Assembly: GCA_019309685.1 (NCBI GenBank)
Contig: JAFDFT010000071.1
Span: 1 to 8,562, forward strand
DNA: 8,562 nt
Origin: Deltaproteobacteria bacterium
GTDB taxonomy: Bacteria > Desulfobacterota > Desulfobacteria > Desulfobacterales > JAABPS01
Reading direction: 5' to 3'
Below the pieces are notes generated by a model. It saw only the letters and a program-made list of their open reading frames with translations. It did not search any database and was not told the origin of the DNA. Of this stretch, positions 6,688-8,562 are shown piece by piece. Every line of letters begins with the position of its first letter. The first letter of the stretch is position 1. Both the position numbers and the translations under genes were made by a program.

Positions 6688-8265
6688 ATGGAACCAATCC
6701 TTTTATATGACACCACCTTAAGGGATGGTGCCCAGGGAGAAAACATTAGTTTCTCTGCTGAAAAAAAGATCGAAATTGCCAAAAGACTCGATGATCTGGG
6801 CATACATTACATTGAAGGCGGGTGGCCGGGATCGAATCCAACGGATATGACGTTTTTTCAATTAGCTAAGAAACTTCAATTTCGTAATTCCCGGTTAACT
6901 GCTTTTGGATCAACCCGTAAAAAAGGCATTACCCCTGCCAAAGATCAAAATATTACGGCTCTGATCCAAAGCAAGACACCTGCTGTTGCGATTGTGGGAA
7001 AAAGCTGGAAGCTCCACGTTGAAGAGGTCATGCGCAATTCTCTAAAAGAAAACCTGCTAATGATAAGGGAAAGCGTTGAATATCTTAAGAGCAGGAAAAA
7101 AGAGGTAATCTTTGACGCCGAACATTTTTTTGACGGATACAAGGATAACAGCGATTACGCTCTGGAAACCATCATGGCTGCTGCGGAAGCGGATGCGGAC
7201 TTTATTGTTCTTTGTGATACAAATGGAGGCACGCTTCCATTTGATATAGAAACCATCACACATGACGCTAAAAACAGGCTGAATGATAAATATAATCACG
7301 TAAAGATCGGCATTCATACCCATAATGACAGTGGAATGGCAGTAGCAAATTCCATAACCGCAGTAAAATCGGGCGCTGTCATGGTTCATGGAACAATAAA
7401 CGGATATGGTGAAAGATGCGGCAACGCGGATCTCACTTCCATTATCCCCATTCTCTGTTTGAAAATGGACCGTAAATGCATCCCGAAGAAAAATGTTAAA
7501 AATTTAAGAAAACTATCTCGGTTTATAAGTGAAACTGCGAACCTGGTCCCATTAAATAATCGTCCCTTTGTGGGCAAAAGCGCATTCGCACATAAGGGAG
7601 GCATTCATGTCAGCGCGATTATGAAAACGCCAAAAGCTTATGAGCATATTGATCCTGAGCAGGTGGGGAACAAGCGCCGCGTTCTTGTGTCCGATCTATC
7701 CGGTAAAAGCAATGTGGAGTACAAAGCAAGGGAAATGGCGATAAACCTTAACGAAAATGGGCATGATAGTAAAAAGATCGTTGCGGAAATAAAACGGCTC
7801 GAGCGTGAAGGCTTCCAGTTTGAAGCGGCAGAAGGTTCGCTTCAAATATTGATGGAAAAATTTGCCAAAAAATTTAAGCCGCTTTTCGAACTTGAATCCT
7901 TTATGGTAACCATCATAAAACAAAAAAATCGAAAATGCGCTTCTCAGGCTTCCATCAAGATTACGGTAAATGGCCGAACTGAAATAACGGTGGCTGAAGG
8001 AGAGGGTCCGGTGAGTGCGCTTGACAACGCACTTCGAAAAGCCTTGAACAAATTTTATCCGGACTCTTTGAAGTCAACCCATCTTATCGATTTTAAGGTT
8101 CGAGTACTTGAAGGAAGCGACGGGACTTCCGCCAAAGTTCGGGTACTTATTGATACCCGTGATGAAGACAGGATATGGAGCACCATTGGTGTGTCTGAAG
8201 ATATTATTGAAGCAAGCTGGCAGGCGCTTGAAGACAGTTTACAGTATAAACTTTCAAAGAAATAA
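6688..8265 (+). CDS. cimA: (R)-citramalate synthase
   Basis: Condenses pyruvate with acetyl-CoA to (R)-citramalate, the entry to threonine-independent 2-oxobutyrate and isoleucine synthesis. At 525 aa it matches the CimA branch of the LeuA/homocitrate synthase family. The TIM-barrel starts with YDTTLRDGAQGEN (Arg12, Asp13), continues with EGGWPGSNP and FGSTR, and has the metal-binding HTHND (His210, His212) and NGYGERCGNAD (238-248). A linker containing FAHKGGIHVSAI follows. The last 130 or so residues form the LeuA-type allosteric domain, which in characterised CimA proteins binds isoleucine. YIEGGWPGSNP and GYGERCGN favour CimA over 2-isopropylmalate synthase, where GLGERAGN is usual; homocitrate synthase is less likely. 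The start has GGAG (6676-6679) 8 nt upstream. It is cotranscribed with ilvC by position. The LeuCD/LeuB steps must be encoded elsewhere, possibly downstream. Confidence 0.9.
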   Translation: MEPILLYDTTLRDGAQGENISFSAEKKIEIAKRLDDLGIHYIEGGWPGSNPTDMTFFQLAKKLQFRNSRLTAFGSTRKKGITPAKDQNITALIQSKTPAVAIVGKSWKLHVEEVMRNSLKENLLMIRESVEYLKSRKKEVIFDAEHFFDGYKDNSDYALETIMAAAEADADFIVLCDTNGGTLPFDIETITHDAKNRLNDKYNHVKIGIHTHNDSGMAVANSITAVKSGAVMVHGTINGYGERCGNADLTSIIPILCLKMDRKCIPKKNVKNLRKLSRFISETANLVPLNNRPFVGKSAFAHKGGIHVSAIMKTPKAYEHIDPEQVGNKRRVLVSDLSGKSNVEYKAREMAINLNENGHDSKKIVAEIKRLEREGFQFEAAEGSLQILMEKFAKKFKPLFELESFMVTIIKQKNRKCASQASIKITVNGRTEITVAEGEGPVSALDNALRKALNKFYPDSLKSTHLIDFKVRVLEGSDGTSAKVRVLIDTRDEDRIWSTIGVSEDIIEASWQALEDSLQYKLSKK

Positions 8266-8308
8266 GATTAATAATTTTCGAAGTATTTAACTTACTATTA
8301 ACCTAGCT

Positions 8309-8454
8309 AGTGGCCATCCACTTATTCAATTTTAAAAGATGGGCGCGGAGATGCGTTTCCAACCCAAAAATGAGCAATTTTTCTAAAGATCAAGAAAATC
8401 TAGGAATTGCGCGAAGGCGGAAGATTACGGAAAAGGGCCATTTATGGATGGAAA
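8309..8454. repeat. Intergenic inverted-repeat element, copy B (internally deleted), downstream of cimA
   Basis: Homologous to 5328-5566. The upstream hairpin is AGTGGCCATC (8309-8318) with GATGGGCGC (8338-8346). The inverted ends are GTTTCCAACCCAAAAATG (8355-8372) and CATTTATGGATGGAAA (8439-8454). It lacks the segment matching 5438-5530 of copy A: the sequence passes straight from GGCG (8416-8419) to GAAGATT (8420-8426), so the second arm of the internal hairpin and the CCGCC/GGCGG palindrome are gone. It ends just before a ribosome-binding-site-like AAAGGAAAG and the ATG at 8468, much as copy A ends just before that of ilvC. Confidence 0.75.
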
Positions 8455-8467
8455 AAAGGAAAGAACA

Positions 8468-8539
8468 ATGAAATCAAAAGAGGCTTCAAACACCGCAGGA
8501 TGCACGCCATATAATATCCTGCGGTTCATGCTCATTTAA
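8468..8539 (+). CDS. Possible 23-aa ORF, leader-like or spurious
   Basis: ATG at 8468 to TAA at 8537-8539 encodes 23 residues (ending PYNILRFMLI), with AAAGGAAAG (8455-8463) 4 nt upstream. I recognise no family. It is not strikingly rich in any amino acid (two Ile and two Leu, all near the end), so an amino-acid-sensing leader is only a possibility. Its codons contain both arms of one hairpin and one arm of a competing hairpin. It may simply be a chance frame in a non-coding repeat. Confidence 0.25.
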   Translation: MKSKEASNTAGCTPYNILRFMLI

Positions 8540-8562
8540 TTTTGCTCTGAATGAACCTCAGG
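8492..8562 (+). promoter_or_regulatory. Three-arm alternative-hairpin region at the window edge
   Basis: Arm 1 ACCGCAGGAT (8492-8501) pairs perfectly with ATCCTGCGGT (8516-8525), a 10-bp stem with a 14-nt loop. Arm 2 CCTGCGGTTCAT (8518-8529) pairs with arm 3 ATGAACCTCAGG (8551-8562) over 12 positions with one mismatch. Both stems use 8518-8525, so they cannot form together. No T-run follows within the window, which ends inside arm 3, so terminator or attenuator activity cannot be judged. Confidence 0.45.

Noticed and set aside
7057..7389. 110-codon antisense open frame inside cimA, and similar antisense frames across the window
   Set aside because: They are shadows of well-supported + strand genes, with no ribosome binding sites or recognisable domains.
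8108..8290. 60-codon + strand frame overlapping the end of cimA
   Set aside because: It lies almost wholly within the conserved CimA C-terminal domain in another frame, so it is a shadow.
1..8562. CRISPR array, tRNA, transposase, phage or defence genes
   Set aside because: I saw no regularly spaced repeats, cloverleaf or matching protein motifs. Apart from the first gene and the intergenic elements, the window is a metabolic operon.

Overview
The window is a branched-chain amino acid biosynthesis locus, all on the + strand, from what looks like a deltaproteobacterium of the Desulfobacterota/Desulfobacterales type. That placement is inferred from three things: moderate A+T content, a PilZ-like/HEAT protein of a style common in deltaproteobacteria, and citramalate synthase grouped with ilvBNC as in Geobacter-like genomes. 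No ribosomal or other phylogenetic marker is present, so it stays tentative.

Layout. 10-2697: a large PilZ-like plus HEAT-repeat protein, probably unrelated in function to the rest. 2698-3110: an information-rich intergenic region with a sigma70-type promoter, a 28-residue leader peptide in which 16 residues are Ile, Leu or Val, a candidate antiterminator that overlaps the leader stop codon, and a strong intrinsic terminator. Together these form a classical ribosome-mediated attenuator. 3111-4796 ilvB, 4818-5306 ilvN, 5586-6638 ilvC and 6688-8265 cimA follow in the same direction. 8266-8562 has no recognised gene. It carries a second copy of an intergenic element also found between ilvN and ilvC, then a 23-codon ORF embedded in two mutually exclusive hairpins.

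How the genes work together. CimA makes (R)-citramalate from pyruvate and acetyl-CoA. LeuCD and LeuB, not in this window, would convert it to 2-oxobutyrate. IlvB/IlvN (acetohydroxyacid synthase) and IlvC (ketol-acid reductoisomerase) then carry pyruvate to the Val/Leu precursor and 2-oxobutyrate plus pyruvate to the Ile precursor. The operon therefore supports threonine-independent isoleucine synthesis, and the leader peptide senses all three end products.

The most interesting items are (1) the ilv attenuator, whose 14-position antiterminator pairing can be read directly from the sequence; (2) a pair of inverted-repeat intergenic elements, each ending just before a ribosome binding site, one of which lacks a 93-nt internal segment; (3) an IlvC of the Bacteroidetes/fungal-mitochondrial type; and (4) a three-arm switch-like structure at the right edge of the window.
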